64,000 nt of DNA from Aquamicrobium aerolatum DSM 21857 (GCF_900113935.1 NZ_FORF01000015.1:39114-103113), one strand, 5' to 3'; shown: positions 36,097 to 46,210, counted from the stretch's first letter. Notes: generated from the sequence alone by a model not told the origin. Numbers and translations: made by a program.

Positions 36097-36513
36097 ATGC
36101 ATTTCTATTTCACCACGTCAGTCGCTGGGAGGGGAAGGTTTTTAGCGGATGCCGCCCATATCTTTCCGCTTGGCCGCGGTGGACCCGATTGCATCGAAAA
36201 CACTGCGTTGATGTGTACCGCCATTCACCGGTTGTACGACCATGGCCTGATTGCCCTGAGTGGCAACTATCGGATTCTCACCAAAGACAGTCTCTCGGAT
36301 GATTACCGGAGAACGCTGAATCGCGACGCGCGCGCAACGCTTCCGCAAGATAAACGTCTGTGGCCCAGTATCGAAATGGTACGTGCGCATCGGCGCGAGA
36401 TTTTTGGCGCATCCTCCTGTCAGCACCGGGCACCGAGGGGCCGTGGCGCGGCGGTCGGGCCTTCCCATTCGTGCAGACTCTGCCCATATTCCCGCCATGG
36501 CCAAAGCTTCTGA
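36097..36513 (+). pseudogene. HNH endonuclease remnant
   Basis: The reading frame has the C-terminal two thirds of an HNH_2-type nuclease: LADAAHIFPLGRGGPDCIENTALMC carries the His-Asn part, IHRLYDHGLIALSGNYRIL follows, and [22 protein letters not shown] is the usual end. The N-terminal part with the cysteine CxxTG knuckle is missing, and beyond REIF the frame continues as low-complexity sequence that overlaps the uvrB start. This looks like a decayed restriction-type nuclease gene. No partner methylase is nearby. Confidence 0.5.
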
Positions 36514-39370
36514 CAAAAACAACACTTCGCGCGCGAAGGATGCCGAGTTCGGCGCGCGGTCGCGCAAAAGCCCGCTGACGGATTTTCTTGACGCCTCGGA
36601 GACGCTGGATCATGGCGGCCTTGCCGAGGCGCCTCAGGCCGAATTCTCGGGCACACCGCTGACAGGCTCGATTGCCGACTGGGCAGAGCAGATCGAGCGC
36701 GAGGCGGAAGCGCAGCCGGCCCCAAAGCCCAAGAAGAAGATCCCGGAACGTTCTTCAAGCGCGACACGATCGTCGCGCGGGACTTCGATGGGCGGGGCTG
36801 CGTCGCCGAAGGAGCGCGCGGCTGCGGGCCTCAATCCGGTGGCTGGGTTGGATATCTCGCTGGAGGATGTCGGGCAGTTATCGTCGTCGGGCGTTACGGC
36901 AACCGTGGCGGCGCTGTCGCGCCTGATCGAAGGCGGCGACCCGAATTTGCGCCAGGAAGCATGGGTGCCGCATCGCCCCGTGCGTCCGGAAAAATCCGAA
37001 GGCGGTATCGAATTTCGGATGGAGACCGAGTTCACTCCGTCCGGCGATCAGCCGACGGCGATCAAGGATCTTGTCGGTGGCGTTGCGGAGCAGGACCGCA
37101 CGCAGGTTCTGTTGGGCGTGACCGGCTCGGGCAAGACCTTCACCATGGCCAAGGTAATCGAGGAAACACAGCGCCCTGCGCTGATCCTCGCACCCAACAA
37201 GACATTGGCGGCGCAATTGTACGGGGAGTTCAAAAGCTTCTTCCCCAACAATGCGGTGGAATATTTCGTTTCCTACTACGATTACTACCAGCCGGAAGCC
37301 TATGTGCCCCGGACGGATACATTCATCGAAAAGGAATCGTCGATCAACGAGCAGATCGACCGGATGCGCCACTCCGCGACGCGTTCGCTGCTGGAGCGCG
37401 ACGATGTGATCATCGTGGCGTCCGTGTCGTGCATCTACGGTATCGGCTCGGTCGAAACCTACACCGCGATGACGTTCCAGATGGAGATTGGCGACAAGCT
37501 CGACCAGCGGCAGCTGCTCGCCGACCTCGTGGCGCAGCAATACAAGCGGCAGGACATCAACTTCACGCGCGGCTCATTCCGGGTGCGTGGTGATACGATC
37601 GAACTGTTCCCGGCTCACTTGGAAGACCGCGCGTGGCGCATCTCCATGTGGGGCGACGAGATCGAATCGATCACCGAATTCGACCCGTTGACCGGGCAGA
37701 AAACCGGCGACCTGAAAAGCGTGAAGATCTATGCGAATTCGCACTATGTGACGCCGCGACCGACGCTGACCCAGGCGACCAAGTCGATCAAAGAAGAGCT
37801 GAAGTGGCGGCTGGAAGAACTGGAGCGGGCAGGGCGCCTGCTGGAGGCGCAGCGGCTTGAACAGCGCACGAGGTTCGACATCGAAATGCTGGAGGCAACG
37901 GGCTCGTGCACGGGCATCGAGAATTATTCGCGCTATCTGACGGGGCGACGTCCCGGCGATCCACCGCCAACGCTGTTCGAATATGTGCCCGACAACGCCA
38001 TCGTCTTCATCGACGAAAGCCACGTGACGGTGCCGCAGATCGGCGCAATGTATCGCGGCGACTTCCGACGTAAGGCGACGCTGGCCGAATATGGTTTCCG
38101 TCTGCCGTCATGCATGGACAACCGGCCGCTGCGCTTCGAGGAGTGGGACGCCATGCGCCCGCTAACCGTGGCTGTGTCCGCAACGCCGGGCGGCTGGGAG
38201 ATGGAGGAGGCTGGCGGCGTGTTTGCCGAGCAGGTGATCCGCCCCACCGGCCTGATCGACCCGCCCGTCGAAGTGCGTCCGGCAAAGAGCCAGGTTGACG
38301 ATGTCCTTGGCGAGATTCGCGAGACGACAGCAAAGGGTTATCGCACGCTTTGCACGGTGCTGACCAAGCGGATGGCGGAAGACCTGACCGAATATCTGCA
38401 CGAGCAAGGCGTGCGCGTGCGCTACATGCACTCCGATATCGACACGCTCGAGCGGATCGAGATCCTGCGCGATCTGCGGCTGGGCACGTTCGATGTGCTG
38501 ATCGGGATCAACCTGCTGCGCGAGGGACTCGACATTCCCGAATGCGGGTTCGTGGCGATCCTCGATGCCGATAAGGAAGGGTTTCTGCGTTCGGAGACGT
38601 CGCTGATCCAGACCATCGGCCGTGCGGCGCGTAACGTCGACGGCAAGGTCGTGCTTTACGCGGATAACATCACCGGCTCGATGGAACGGGCGATGGCCGA
38701 AACCAACCGCCGCCGCGAGAAGCAGGTGGCGTACAACGAGGCACACGGCATCACGCCGGAGAGCGTCAAGAAGAACATCGGCGACATTCTCGACTCGGTC
38801 TACGAGCGCGATCATGTGCGACCGGACATTTCTGATGTCACCAAGGACGGCCAGCTCGTCGGTGCGAACCTCAAGGTTCATCTCGAACATCTCGAAAAAG
38901 AAATGCGCAACGCGGCTGCCGACCTCGACTTTGAGCGCGCGGCGCGGTTGCGCGACGAACTCAAGCGGCTGCGGGAAGCGGAGCTGGCGATCTCCGATGA
39001 CCCGCTGGCGCGGGAGGTTGAGATGGAAAGCCCGGATTCGGGACGGCGCAAGGGCCAGCACAACAAGGGCAAGGCGCGCCACCGGGCCGTCGAAGATGCC
39101 GGACTTTTCAAGAAACCAGATCTCGACGAGATGGGAACGTCAGGCGATCACGCCACACCAGCTGGTCCGGGCATGTTCAGGCGCAATTCGCTCGACGAGA
39201 TGACGGTAGGCCGTACCGAGAAACCGGTTATGGGCAGATTGCCGGACAAGCCGCAGAACGAGGCGAAGGGCATCAAGCGCGAGCGCATCGGTATCGGCAG
39301 CTATGAAGATCCGGCAGATATACGCAAGGAAAGCCGGCGCTCACGGAAGACCGGGCGACCGGGCAAGTGA
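36497..39370 (+). CDS. uvrB: Excinuclease ABC subunit B
   Basis: DNA-damage-verifying helicase subunit of nucleotide excision repair. Of 957 residues, roughly the first 170 are a charged, low-complexity extension found in rhizobial UvrB; the core begins at [16 protein letters not shown], with Walker [11 protein letters not shown], the beta-hairpin [17 protein letters not shown], helicase motifs DESHVT and QTIGRAARN, and the UVR domain [18 protein letters not shown] that binds UvrC. A further basic tail of about 90 residues follows. ATG 36497 is chosen because translation further upstream overlaps the HNH remnant. Confidence 0.93.
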   Translation: MAKASDKNNTSRAKDAEFGARSRKSPLTDFLDASETLDHGGLAEAPQAEFSGTPLTGSIADWAEQIEREAEAQPAPKPKKKIPERSSSATRSSRGTSMGGAASPKERAAAGLNPVAGLDISLEDVGQLSSSGVTATVAALSRLIEGGDPNLRQEAWVPHRPVRPEKSEGGIEFRMETEFTPSGDQPTAIKDLVGGVAEQDRTQVLLGVTGSGKTFTMAKVIEETQRPALILAPNKTLAAQLYGEFKSFFPNNAVEYFVSYYDYYQPEAYVPRTDTFIEKESSINEQIDRMRHSATRSLLERDDVIIVASVSCIYGIGSVETYTAMTFQMEIGDKLDQRQLLADLVAQQYKRQDINFTRGSFRVRGDTIELFPAHLEDRAWRISMWGDEIESITEFDPLTGQKTGDLKSVKIYANSHYVTPRPTLTQATKSIKEELKWRLEELERAGRLLEAQRLEQRTRFDIEMLEATGSCTGIENYSRYLTGRRPGDPPPTLFEYVPDNAIVFIDESHVTVPQIGAMYRGDFRRKATLAEYGFRLPSCMDNRPLRFEEWDAMRPLTVAVSATPGGWEMEEAGGVFAEQVIRPTGLIDPPVEVRPAKSQVDDVLGEIRETTAKGYRTLCTVLTKRMAEDLTEYLHEQGVRVRYMHSDIDTLERIEILRDLRLGTFDVLIGINLLREGLDIPECGFVAILDADKEGFLRSETSLIQTIGRAARNVDGKVVLYADNITGSMERAMAETNRRREKQVAYNEAHGITPESVKKNIGDILDSVYERDHVRPDISDVTKDGQLVGANLKVHLEHLEKEMRNAAADLDFERAARLRDELKRLREAELAISDDPLAREVEMESPDSGRRKGQHNKGKARHRAVEDAGLFKKPDLDEMGTSGDHATPAGPGMFRRNSLDEMTVGRTEKPVMGRLPDKPQNEAKGIKRERIGIGSYEDPADIRKESRRSRKTGRPGK

Positions 39371-39437
39371 TGAAGCATAGCCCTTGAACTCTGGCACGTG
39401 TCGCGACCGTCCATGGCCACCCCGAGGACGAGGTTGG

Positions 39438-39665
39438 CTAGACTCGCTCTGCCAACCCGGCGCTGACCATGTTCAGCGGCAGACGGTTGCCGCGCGCATA
39501 GGCCGAAAGCACGCGATCCGCCAGCGCCTCGCGGCGAGCGTGGTCGTGCGGCGGGATGCCCAGCTCGTGGCTGACGGCTTCGATGACGGACTGCATGTGA
39601 GCAAGGTCATGCGGTGCAAACACCCGAATGGTGTCGAGCGTGACCGGAGGCGGGGTGGCAGGCAT
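39438..39665 (-). CDS. Small conserved-looking hypothetical protein
   Basis: A 75-residue protein starting at ATG 39665 behind GAGGAG. It is predicted helical after residue 15 (FAPHDLAHMQSVIEAVSHELG) and has the segment HDHARREALADRVLSAYARGN. I do not recognise the family. It converges on uvrB, with 67 bases between the stops. Confidence 0.5.
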   Translation of the reverse strand: MPATPPPVTLDTIRVFAPHDLAHMQSVIEAVSHELGIPPHDHARREALADRVLSAYARGNRLPLNMVSAGLAERV

Positions 39666-39989
39666 ACACGTACTCCTCATTGCCAGGCGCGCGAGCGCAA
39701 TTTCCCCAGTTGGACCCTCCTCCAGCATGATTGTGTGAAATCGAACACTCGGCAAGCGGAGATTTGCAAAAATGTCGTCAAATGACGACGATGAAACAAA
39801 TCTTGATCGCTGGCGAGGCGGATGTGATTTGCGCATATTTGGTCGGAATACGTGTTTTGACTTAGTCGGCTTTGCTCATTGGAGACCGTGCATGCTATGG
39901 CTTGTCACGATGTTCTGCAGCTCTGGTCCTGACGCAATGCTGGCATGCCTCCTCGGTTACTGTTCTGAGATGGTCACGGTGGAGACGCC
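39666..39989. other. Intergenic region with inverted repeat, no gene seen
   Basis: This stretch of 324 bases between the small minus-strand gene and the EamA gene holds no convincing coding frame. It contains the inverted repeat GTCGTCA-AA-TGACGAC (39774-39789), which might be an operator, about 110 bases upstream of the small gene. The EamA ribosome site is GGAG near 39981. Confidence 0.4.
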
Positions 39990-40835
39990 GTGAGCATAGG
40001 TGTATTCCTTGCAGTGCTGGCAGCGGCGTTGATGCATGCGTCATGGAATGCGCTGCTGAAGGTGCGGCTCGACCGCTTTGCCTCGATCTCCCTGATGAGC
40101 TTCGGCACGGGTTTGGTGGCTGCGCCGCTGTTGCCGTTCGTGTCGATGCCGAATGGCGTCACCTGGGGCTGGATCTGCCTGTCGCTGTGTTTTCACACCG
40201 GCTACAAATATTATCTGACCCGGGCTTATGAACTGGGCGATCTGACGCTGGCATATCCGCTGGCAAGGGGCACTGCACCTCTGCTGACGACGATCGGCGG
40301 CGCGATACTGCTGGGCGAAGCACCGGGGCCAATCACGCTCGGTGGGATCGTCCTGTTGTGTGGTGGCGTGTTCCTGATGTCCTATCGCGGCAACGAAAAG
40401 GCAGATGCCTTTCGCGGGCGGGCCGTGTTCTATGCGCTGCTCACCTCGGTATTCATCGCCGGTTATACGATCAGCGACGGCTCCGGTGCGCGCTCTTCAG
40501 TTGATGCGACCAGTTATGCCGTCTGGCTGTTTGTGCTTGAGGGCATCTGGTCGATGTTCTTCTGCATCATGTTGCGCGGCCCCAAGGTCGTTCGCATCAT
40601 GCTGCCGGAATGGAAGATCGGATTGCTGGGCGGGTTTCTCAGCGGCATTGCCTACTGGATTGCGATGTGGGCGATGACAAAAGCGCCTATTGCGGCAGTT
40701 GCCGCCTTGCGCGAAACGTCGATCCTGTTCGCCATGCTGATCTCGGTGGTGATGCTTGGTGAGGCAATGTCACGGTGGCGCGTGTTGGCAGCGCTGCTGA
40801 TTGTCTCAGGGGTCGTTGCTCTCCGCCTCGCGTGA
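39990..40835 (+). CDS. EamA/DMT-family permease
   Basis: A 281-residue inner-membrane protein with about ten hydrophobic segments in two EamA repeats (first ends near 130 with LLCGGVFLMSYRG, second ends with LLIVSGVVALRLA). It is probably a small-molecule exporter of the drug/metabolite superfamily; the substrate is not predictable. The start is a GTG behind GGAG. It stands alone on its strand. Confidence 0.8.
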   Translation: MSIGVFLAVLAAALMHASWNALLKVRLDRFASISLMSFGTGLVAAPLLPFVSMPNGVTWGWICLSLCFHTGYKYYLTRAYELGDLTLAYPLARGTAPLLTTIGGAILLGEAPGPITLGGIVLLCGGVFLMSYRGNEKADAFRGRAVFYALLTSVFIAGYTISDGSGARSSVDATSYAVWLFVLEGIWSMFFCIMLRGPKVVRIMLPEWKIGLLGGFLSGIAYWIAMWAMTKAPIAAVAALRETSILFAMLISVVMLGEAMSRWRVLAALLIVSGVVALRLA

Positions 40836-41003
40836 GAGCCGTATTGGCAGGTTGAGAAACTGATTCAACTTCTGATCAAGGTGAGTCAGGAACGTGTGTT
40901 AAGCACATGAAAACGTTTGCTCCAGCGTGTCCTTGTTGATGTTCCACTTGTACCGGACGGACGGCACGGCTAGGTCTGTTTTGGACGTTGCCATGAGGGG
41001 ACC

Positions 41004-41396
41004 ATGAATAGAACAGATGTGATGCCGGTTGGCGAACTGACGCTGCGCACGCTGGCCATGCCTGCTGATGCGAATGCGGCAGGTGACATTTTCGGCGGCT
41101 GGGTGATGGCACAGATGGACCTTGCCTGTGGTATCCGTGCTGCCGAGCGCGCCAAGGGGCGCGTGGTGACAGCCGCAGTCAAGGAAATGGCCTTCGCCAA
41201 GCCGATGAAGATCGGCGACACGCTGTGCGTCTATATCGACATCACCAAGGTCGGCCGAACCTCGATGACATTGCGCGTCGAGGCATGGGCGCAGCGCTAT
41301 CTGTCGGATCTGATGGAGCGCGTCACGCACGCGGACTTCGTGATGGTCGCGCTCGATGGCGAGGGCAAGCCTACGAAGGTGCCCGACGAAGGCTGA
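41004..41396 (+). CDS. YciA-like acyl-CoA thioesterase
   Basis: A 130-residue hot-dog-fold protein of the YciA type. The catalytic region is TLAMPADANAAGDIFGGWVMAQMD (about 14-37), with the acidic Asp in GDIFGGW, and VTAAVKEMAFAKPMKIGD follows. It hydrolyses acyl-CoA esters, often short or medium chain. No direct partner lies in the same strand cluster; the oxidoreductase behind it starts 178 bases later. Confidence 0.85.
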   Translation: MNRTDVMPVGELTLRTLAMPADANAAGDIFGGWVMAQMDLACGIRAAERAKGRVVTAAVKEMAFAKPMKIGDTLCVYIDITKVGRTSMTLRVEAWAQRYLSDLMERVTHADFVMVALDGEGKPTKVPDEG

Positions 41397-41573
41397 GTTC
41401 TGCATAGCGGACATCGGGCGGCAAGAGATGCCCCGGTTTCGCCGGGGTGACTCAGTGTCAACAAAGTGCCGCCTTGTGTGCTGCAATAGCGCTCTCTTAT
41501 ATGCGCCTGGTATCGAAAGGAGACCATTTCGGTGTCCGTCGGATAACCAGATCGCAGAAAGAGGACATGCCCC

Positions 41574-42149
41574 ATGGCAAAACCAAAAATCGGAATCATT
41601 GTCGGTTCGACCCGTGAGGGACGCTTTGCTGACAAGCCTGCACAATGGATTGCAGAGCGCGCAAAGGCGATTGGCGAATTCGACGTTGAGATCGTTGACC
41701 TGCGCGATTTCCCGCTGCCTTTCTTTGACGAGCAGAGCTCGCCTGCCTACGTTCCGTCGCAGGCCGAAGGCGCGAAAGCCTGGCAGGACAAGATCGCCAG
41801 CCTCGATGGCTACATCATTACGGCTGCTGAGTATAACCGCAGCCCGACCGGCGTTCTGAAGAACGCGCTCGACTACGCCTATAACGAGTGGAACAACAAG
41901 CCGGTCGGCTTTGTCGGTTATGGCGGCGTGGGCGGTGCACGTGCCATCGAGCAGCTGCGTCTGATCGCAGTGGAGTTGCAGATGGCACCGGTGCGCAATG
42001 CCGTTCACATCACCTGGGGCGACTACATGCAGGTTGCGCAGGGCGAAAAACAGCTTGGCGACATCGAGCACCTCAATCAGGCTGCCGATGGCCTCCTGTC
42101 GCAGTTCAGCTGGTGGGTGAAGGCGCTGACGACCGCACGCGCCGCATGA
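41574..42149 (+). CDS. NADPH-dependent FMN reductase family protein
   Basis: A 191-residue flavodoxin-like protein. The FMN phosphate loop is GIIVGSTREGRFADKPAQW (residues 7-25), and ITAAEYNRSPTGVLKNALDYAYNEW (about 82-106) is the second flavin segment. It reduces FMN or quinone-like acceptors with NADPH. A terminator follows directly behind its stop codon region. Confidence 0.85.
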   Translation: MAKPKIGIIVGSTREGRFADKPAQWIAERAKAIGEFDVEIVDLRDFPLPFFDEQSSPAYVPSQAEGAKAWQDKIASLDGYIITAAEYNRSPTGVLKNALDYAYNEWNNKPVGFVGYGGVGGARAIEQLRLIAVELQMAPVRNAVHITWGDYMQVAQGEKQLGDIEHLNQAADGLLSQFSWWVKALTTARAA

Positions 42150-42175
42150 AATACTGACGCACTGCCGCTATAGTG

Positions 42176-42208
42176 AAAACGCCGCTCCAGCGAAGGAGCG
42201 GGGTTTTG
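42176..42208. terminator. Bidirectional terminator
   Basis: CCGCTCC (42182-42188) pairs with GGAGCGG (42195-42201) around a six-base loop, flanked by AAAAC on the left and GGTTTTGTT on the right. It can end both the FMN reductase transcript (plus) and the converging HlyC/CorC gene (minus). Confidence 0.75.
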
Positions 42209-42209
42209 T

Positions 42210-43511
42210 TTATGCGAGCCTATGTATCGCGGCCTGGCGGGTGGCGAGGATCTTGTCGATCCGGCGCCCGTCGAGGTCGACCACCTCCAGACGCCAACCG
42301 GCAGTTTCGATATATTCGCCAGTCTCGGGCAAATGGTGCAGATGCGACAGGATGAAACCGGCGACGGTTTCGTAGTCGCGGTCTTCGGGCAGGACGATGC
42401 CCAGAAGATCGGAAAGCTCATCGATTGGCAGATAGCCGGCAAGCAGCCAAGAACCATCCTCCCGCTGAAATGCAGCGGGTTCATCCTCGTCGGCATCCGA
42501 CTTGAACACGCCGACAATGGTTTCGAGGATGTCAGCTGGAGTGACGACACCTTCGAAGTCGCCATATTCGTCATGCACGAGCGCCATCGGCATGTCGGCT
42601 TCCTTCAAGGTCGCAAGCACGTCGAGCGCATCGGCATTGTCGTGGACAATGGGTGCGGTGTGGATGTGGTTCTCAATTGCGAATGGCTGACGGCTGAGAA
42701 GGGCTGCAAGAACTTCGCGTGTTCGCACGACGCCAACAACCTGGTGCACACTACCATTGGCCGCAGGAAGCAGCGCATGCGCCGTTTCCACAAGGTGCTT
42801 GCGGATGTTCGTTCTTGTGTCGGTGATGTCGAGCCAGTCGACTTCGGTGCGCGGGGACATGATGGCGCGGACGCTGCGGTCGGCAAGGCGCATCACGCCG
42901 GCGATCATCTTGCGTTCGTCGCTTTCCACGACGCCGTGGCTTTCCGCCTCGGCAATCAGGCTGGCAATCTCCTCGTCAGTCACCTTGGTGCCGGAATCGC
43001 CGGTCTGGCCCAAAATGCGCAGAACGGTGCGACCGGAAAAATCCAGAAGCAGCACGAGCGGTGCAGCAATGATTGACAGACCACGCATCATCGGCGCAAT
43101 GCGCGAGGCGACGCCCTCCGGATTGCGCAGGGCAATCTGCTTGGGCACCAGTTCGCCGATGATCAGCGATGCATAGGTGATGATGGCAACGACGGTGCCG
43201 ACGCCCAGTGTGCTGGCGGCGGACGCCGGAACGCCCACGGTGATCAGCCACTGCGACAGTCGCAGGCCCAGCGTTGCACCGGAAAAGGCACCGGACAGGA
43301 CACCGACCAGAGTGATGCCGATCTGCACCGTGGAGAGGAAGCGTCCAGGGTTTTCCGCAAGCTTCATCGCAGTCGCGGCGCCGTTCGCCCCCTTGTCTGC
43401 CATGGCCTTGAGGCGGGAGGGGCGTGAGGATACGACCGCCAGTTCCGACATGGCGAGCAAGCCGTTCACGCAGATGAGGACGACGACGACAGCAATTTCG
43501 ATTGTAAGCAT
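42210..43511 (-). CDS. HlyC/CorC-family transporter-like protein (DUF21-CBS)
   Basis: A 433-residue membrane protein of the CNNM/CorC type. An N-terminal DUF21 domain with three to four hydrophobic segments (about 1-190) is followed by paired CBS domains (about 205-330, MSPRTEVDWLDI...) and the CorC_HlyC transporter-associated domain at the end (about 345-425). Relatives affect magnesium or cobalt handling; the hemolysin name is historic. The extensin gene on the same strand lies upstream by about 65 bases. Confidence 0.85.
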   Translation of the reverse strand: MLTIEIAVVVVLICVNGLLAMSELAVVSSRPSRLKAMADKGANGAATAMKLAENPGRFLSTVQIGITLVGVLSGAFSGATLGLRLSQWLITVGVPASAASTLGVGTVVAIITYASLIIGELVPKQIALRNPEGVASRIAPMMRGLSIIAAPLVLLLDFSGRTVLRILGQTGDSGTKVTDEEIASLIAEAESHGVVESDERKMIAGVMRLADRSVRAIMSPRTEVDWLDITDTRTNIRKHLVETAHALLPAANGSVHQVVGVVRTREVLAALLSRQPFAIENHIHTAPIVHDNADALDVLATLKEADMPMALVHDEYGDFEGVVTPADILETIVGVFKSDADEDEPAAFQREDGSWLLAGYLPIDELSDLLGIVLPEDRDYETVAGFILSHLHHLPETGEYIETAGWRLEVVDLDGRRIDKILATRQAAIHRLA

Positions 43512-43577
43512 GAACTCTGCAATAACATTGCTCAGGCCATCATGCGATGAATATTTCGCATGTGGCAGATATTCGGG

Positions 43578-44393
43578 TTAACGGCAGGCGACGCGGCCGT
43601 TGCGACGGTTCTTGATGTCAAAGTGAAAATGATCGGCGTGGGCCGCGTCATAACCTGGGCCAAGGACAGTGGTGAAATACTCACAGCCGCCAGCGCGAAC
43701 ATTATTCAGCAGTCCTTTCTCGCGAAAGCTGAACCAGCCTGGCTTACGCACGTCGATGTCCTTTCCGTTACGCAGTTCGATACGCATTACATCGAGCGCA
43801 TTGCCCTTTGAATGTTCGGACGCGACAGAAGTTCCCGCAATCCGGCGACAGGAATAGCTGGAGCCTTGGTGAATGGTCTTCACGCCTGAAAGGTAGCGCC
43901 AGCGCGCCGAGGGGTTCAGTTCGTGGCGGGTCCAACTGGCGAAGGCGAGAGCCATGTCGCAGGTGAGGGTGGCCGCGGGCTGCATGGTGATGTTGCCGGC
44001 AAGGCTGGATACCTGAACCGGATGATCAATGCGGCACGCGCCTCCCTGATCGATGGGCGCTAGGTCGCGGAATGTGGCGCCGAGCTTGCGCAATTGCTGG
44101 CGGCAGGCGACCTCGTTGGCCGGCAGCACGTTGCCGGGCTCCATCATCGGCGGCGAGAATCGTGGATAGGCTGCGGTCATCGCAGATGGCGGCGCGAGGC
44201 GTGCCAGGCCACGAGGGTGGGAGATCGAGGCTGTCGTCGCGCCGACATCGACGCTCGGGATGAGGACGTCAGAGACGCTGCAGGACGTGAAGGCAGCCGC
44301 AGCCACGATCGCTGCCACACCGAGTGCAACCGGCCGAAAGCGAAACAGTCGCTCACGAAGTTCGATGGTCGTCCTACGCATTACACCTGACAT
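43578..44393 (-). CDS. Extensin-like C-terminal domain protein 1
   Basis: A 271-residue envelope protein with a hydrophobic start (residues 20-38) ending in a possible lipobox FTSC. The C-terminal part from about 95 is the extensin-like family domain (EVACRQQLRKLGATF, CDMALAFASW, EHSKGNALDV, HADHFHFDIK), which shares the zinc-peptidase-like DHFHFD end with DD-carboxypeptidase relatives. Six or more cysteines suggest disulfides. Its role may be cell-wall related but is unproven. A second copy follows upstream on the same strand. Confidence 0.8.
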   Translation of the reverse strand: MSGVMRRTTIELRERLFRFRPVALGVAAIVAAAAFTSCSVSDVLIPSVDVGATTASISHPRGLARLAPPSAMTAAYPRFSPPMMEPGNVLPANEVACRQQLRKLGATFRDLAPIDQGGACRIDHPVQVSSLAGNITMQPAATLTCDMALAFASWTRHELNPSARWRYLSGVKTIHQGSSYSCRRIAGTSVASEHSKGNALDVMRIELRNGKDIDVRKPGWFSFREKGLLNNVRAGGCEYFTTVLGPGYDAAHADHFHFDIKNRRNGRVACR

Positions 44394-44479
44394 ACCGTCG
44401 TCCTGAACGAGACAGGTAAAATTTTAGGAAAAAAGGGTAAACAAAACCTCAGTCGCTGTTTGGGGAGACATGGCGCTGT

Positions 44480-45184
44480 TCAACGGCACCACGTGCCGCC
44501 GTTGCGCCTTTGCGCGAGATCGAAGTGGAAGTGATCGGTGTGGTCGGCATCGCTGCCGGGGCCGAGTACCGTCTTGAACGGACCGCAGGCAGCATTGCGC
44601 AGAGCCTGCATCAGCTTGGCGTGGGCGGAGTCGCGCTTGTAGCCAAGGACAGCTACGAGCGATCCGTTGGCGAGTTCGACCGCACCCCAATCGAGCGCGC
44701 TGCCCAACGCGTGCTCGGACAGCTTCGCGGCGTCGCTGGTGCGCGGACGACAGACATAAGCGGAAACCTGATCGATGGCGGTAATGCGCGAGCTGGCCAG
44801 TTTTTGTGCAATGGGTTGCGCATGTTCGCTCAGAAAGTTCGCCGTCGCTTCAGCCATCGCGCAGGTCATCGTCGCCTCAGGGCGCAGTGAGACGTTTCCG
44901 GGAAGCGTCGTCACGGTGATCGGCCATGGAGCGGAACAGCCGCTCGGGTCCGAGAGTGGCGGTTGTGGAGTGAATTTGACGCCGGCTGCTTCCAGCCGCT
45001 GTCTGCACGCCAGTTCTTCGGCGGGCAGGCCGTTGGCTGGCATACCCAGTTCCGGAGACTCGAATGGGGTGGGGCGCATCGTTGGCGGCGCCATCGTCGC
45101 TGGGAGATCGACAGTCGGAGCGGGTTCTGCGGATGCGGCGGAGCCGATGGCAAGAAATGCTATCACAAGGATCGGATTTTTCAC
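44480..45184 (-). CDS. Extensin-like C-terminal domain protein 2
   Basis: A 234-residue exported protein with a signal peptide (MKNPILVIAFLAIGSAASA) and the same extensin-like domain as its neighbour (ELACRQRLEAAGVKF, CAMAEATANFL, SEHALGSALDWG, HTDHFHFDLA). The two proteins are clearly diverged paralogues, not a recent copy. The start is a GTG with a weak ribosome site. It is separated from the first copy by 86 bases. Confidence 0.78.
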   Translation of the reverse strand: MKNPILVIAFLAIGSAASAEPAPTVDLPATMAPPTMRPTPFESPELGMPANGLPAEELACRQRLEAAGVKFTPQPPLSDPSGCSAPWPITVTTLPGNVSLRPEATMTCAMAEATANFLSEHAQPIAQKLASSRITAIDQVSAYVCRPRTSDAAKLSEHALGSALDWGAVELANGSLVAVLGYKRDSAHAKLMQALRNAACGPFKTVLGPGSDADHTDHFHFDLAQRRNGGTWCR

Positions 45185-45226
45185 TCAGCTTCAAATGGAG
45201 CAGCGAAGCTGTTCGACAAGAGGTAG

Positions 45227-45655
45227 TTATGCTCCGATGGCTTCAAGGCCAGCTTCGAGCCAACCACCGAGCATTGGCATTCCCATAAGATAGCGGGCGG
45301 CGCGGCGGCCGCGGCCGCGCTCGCGCGCTTCGACGACGGCATTGCTCCATTCGGCGACGTCGTAGTCTCCGCGCCCCACCCACATGAGCGCGATCAACTC
45401 CGCCGCCTCGTCAACGTTCAGGTCGCTGATGAGGGCGCGCAGTTCACGTTCGGTCAGGTCTTCTGATTCTTCCTCAGCAAGGCCGTCGTGGTGGTGATTG
45501 TCGCGGGATTGATCGTCCACCTCGATTTCGTGTTCACCGCCAGAATCATAGTCATGGTTCAGCGCAGCGCTCAGCGCTTTCGCTTTGAGGATGAACAGGC
45601 GAACGGTGTCCGGATCTATGGTGAGATCCCATTCTTTCTCCACGGCCTTGCGCAT
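45227..45655 (-). CDS. DUF3775-like protein
   Basis: A 142-residue soluble protein. ATG 45655 lies six bases behind AAGGAG, a much better start than ATG 45739. The segments DPDTVRLFILKAKALSAAL and ELRALISDLNVDEAAELIALMWVGRGDY fit the DUF3775 family as I know it; between them is an acidic, histidine-containing linker. The function is unknown. It reads toward the extensin genes. Confidence 0.65.
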   Translation of the reverse strand: MRKAVEKEWDLTIDPDTVRLFILKAKALSAALNHDYDSGGEHEIEVDDQSRDNHHHDGLAEEESEDLTERELRALISDLNVDEAAELIALMWVGRGDYDVAEWSNAVVEARERGRGRRAARYLMGMPMLGGWLEAGLEAIGA

Positions 45656-45756
45656 CGGTGGCTCCTTGAGATGCAAGGCATCATAGCTGAATTCTGATGC
45701 TTTTGGAGTTTCAGTCATGCAAATGAATCTGAATTCCAAATTCAGGAGTGATTCCG

Positions 45757-46104
45757 ATGTGGCTGATGTCGCCCAAAGTTCTGCCCGTTCTCCTGTTGCT
45801 CGCCTCCAACGTCTTCATGACCTTCGCCTGGTACGGCCATCTCAAATACAAGAGCGCGCCGCTTTATGCTGTCGTGATGTTCAGCTGGATGATCGCATTT
45901 GCCGAATACTGGCTGGCAGTGCCGGCTAATCGGATCGGACACGCGGTCTATTCTGCGGCAGAGCTGAAGACGATTCAGGAAGTAATCACCCTCAGCGTGT
46001 TTGTGGTGTTTTCAGTATTTTACCTGAAGGAAGGCGTAACCTGGAACCACGTCGCAGGTTTTGCGCTGATTGCCGGGGGTGCCGCGCTTATTTTTCGCGC
46101 TTAG
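45757..46104 (+). CDS. DUF486 (DMT-like) membrane protein
   Basis: A 115-residue protein with four hydrophobic segments, of the DUF486 family (WLMSPKVLPVLLLLASNVFMTFAWYGHLK at the start in two parts; FYLKEGVTWNHVAGFALI near the end). It may be a small multidrug-resistance-like exporter; the function is not known. AGGAG (45744-45748) precedes ATG 45757 by eight bases, favouring it over GTG 45748. Confidence 0.78.
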   Translation: MWLMSPKVLPVLLLLASNVFMTFAWYGHLKYKSAPLYAVVMFSWMIAFAEYWLAVPANRIGHAVYSAAELKTIQEVITLSVFVVFSVFYLKEGVTWNHVAGFALIAGGAALIFRA

Positions 46105-46210
46105 GCTGCAAAAGGCTTATTTGACGCTGGATACGCTTCCTGGCGGCAAGATTGTTCGTGAAAAACAAAGTGGAATTGCTATATTGAGCCAGAGAAGCAA
46201 TGAGCGGTAC

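Noticed and set aside
39772..39993. 73-codon frame before the EamA gene
   Set aside because: Cysteine-rich random-looking translation, no ribosome site, overlaps the EamA start.
41431..41447. Hairpin CCCCGG-N5-CCGGGG behind the thioesterase gene
   Set aside because: No T-run follows and position is not informative; it may be a weak terminator but support is too thin.
40899..42071. 390-codon minus-strand frame
   Set aside because: It crosses the thioesterase and FMN reductase genes and the intergenic part; no family motif is visible.
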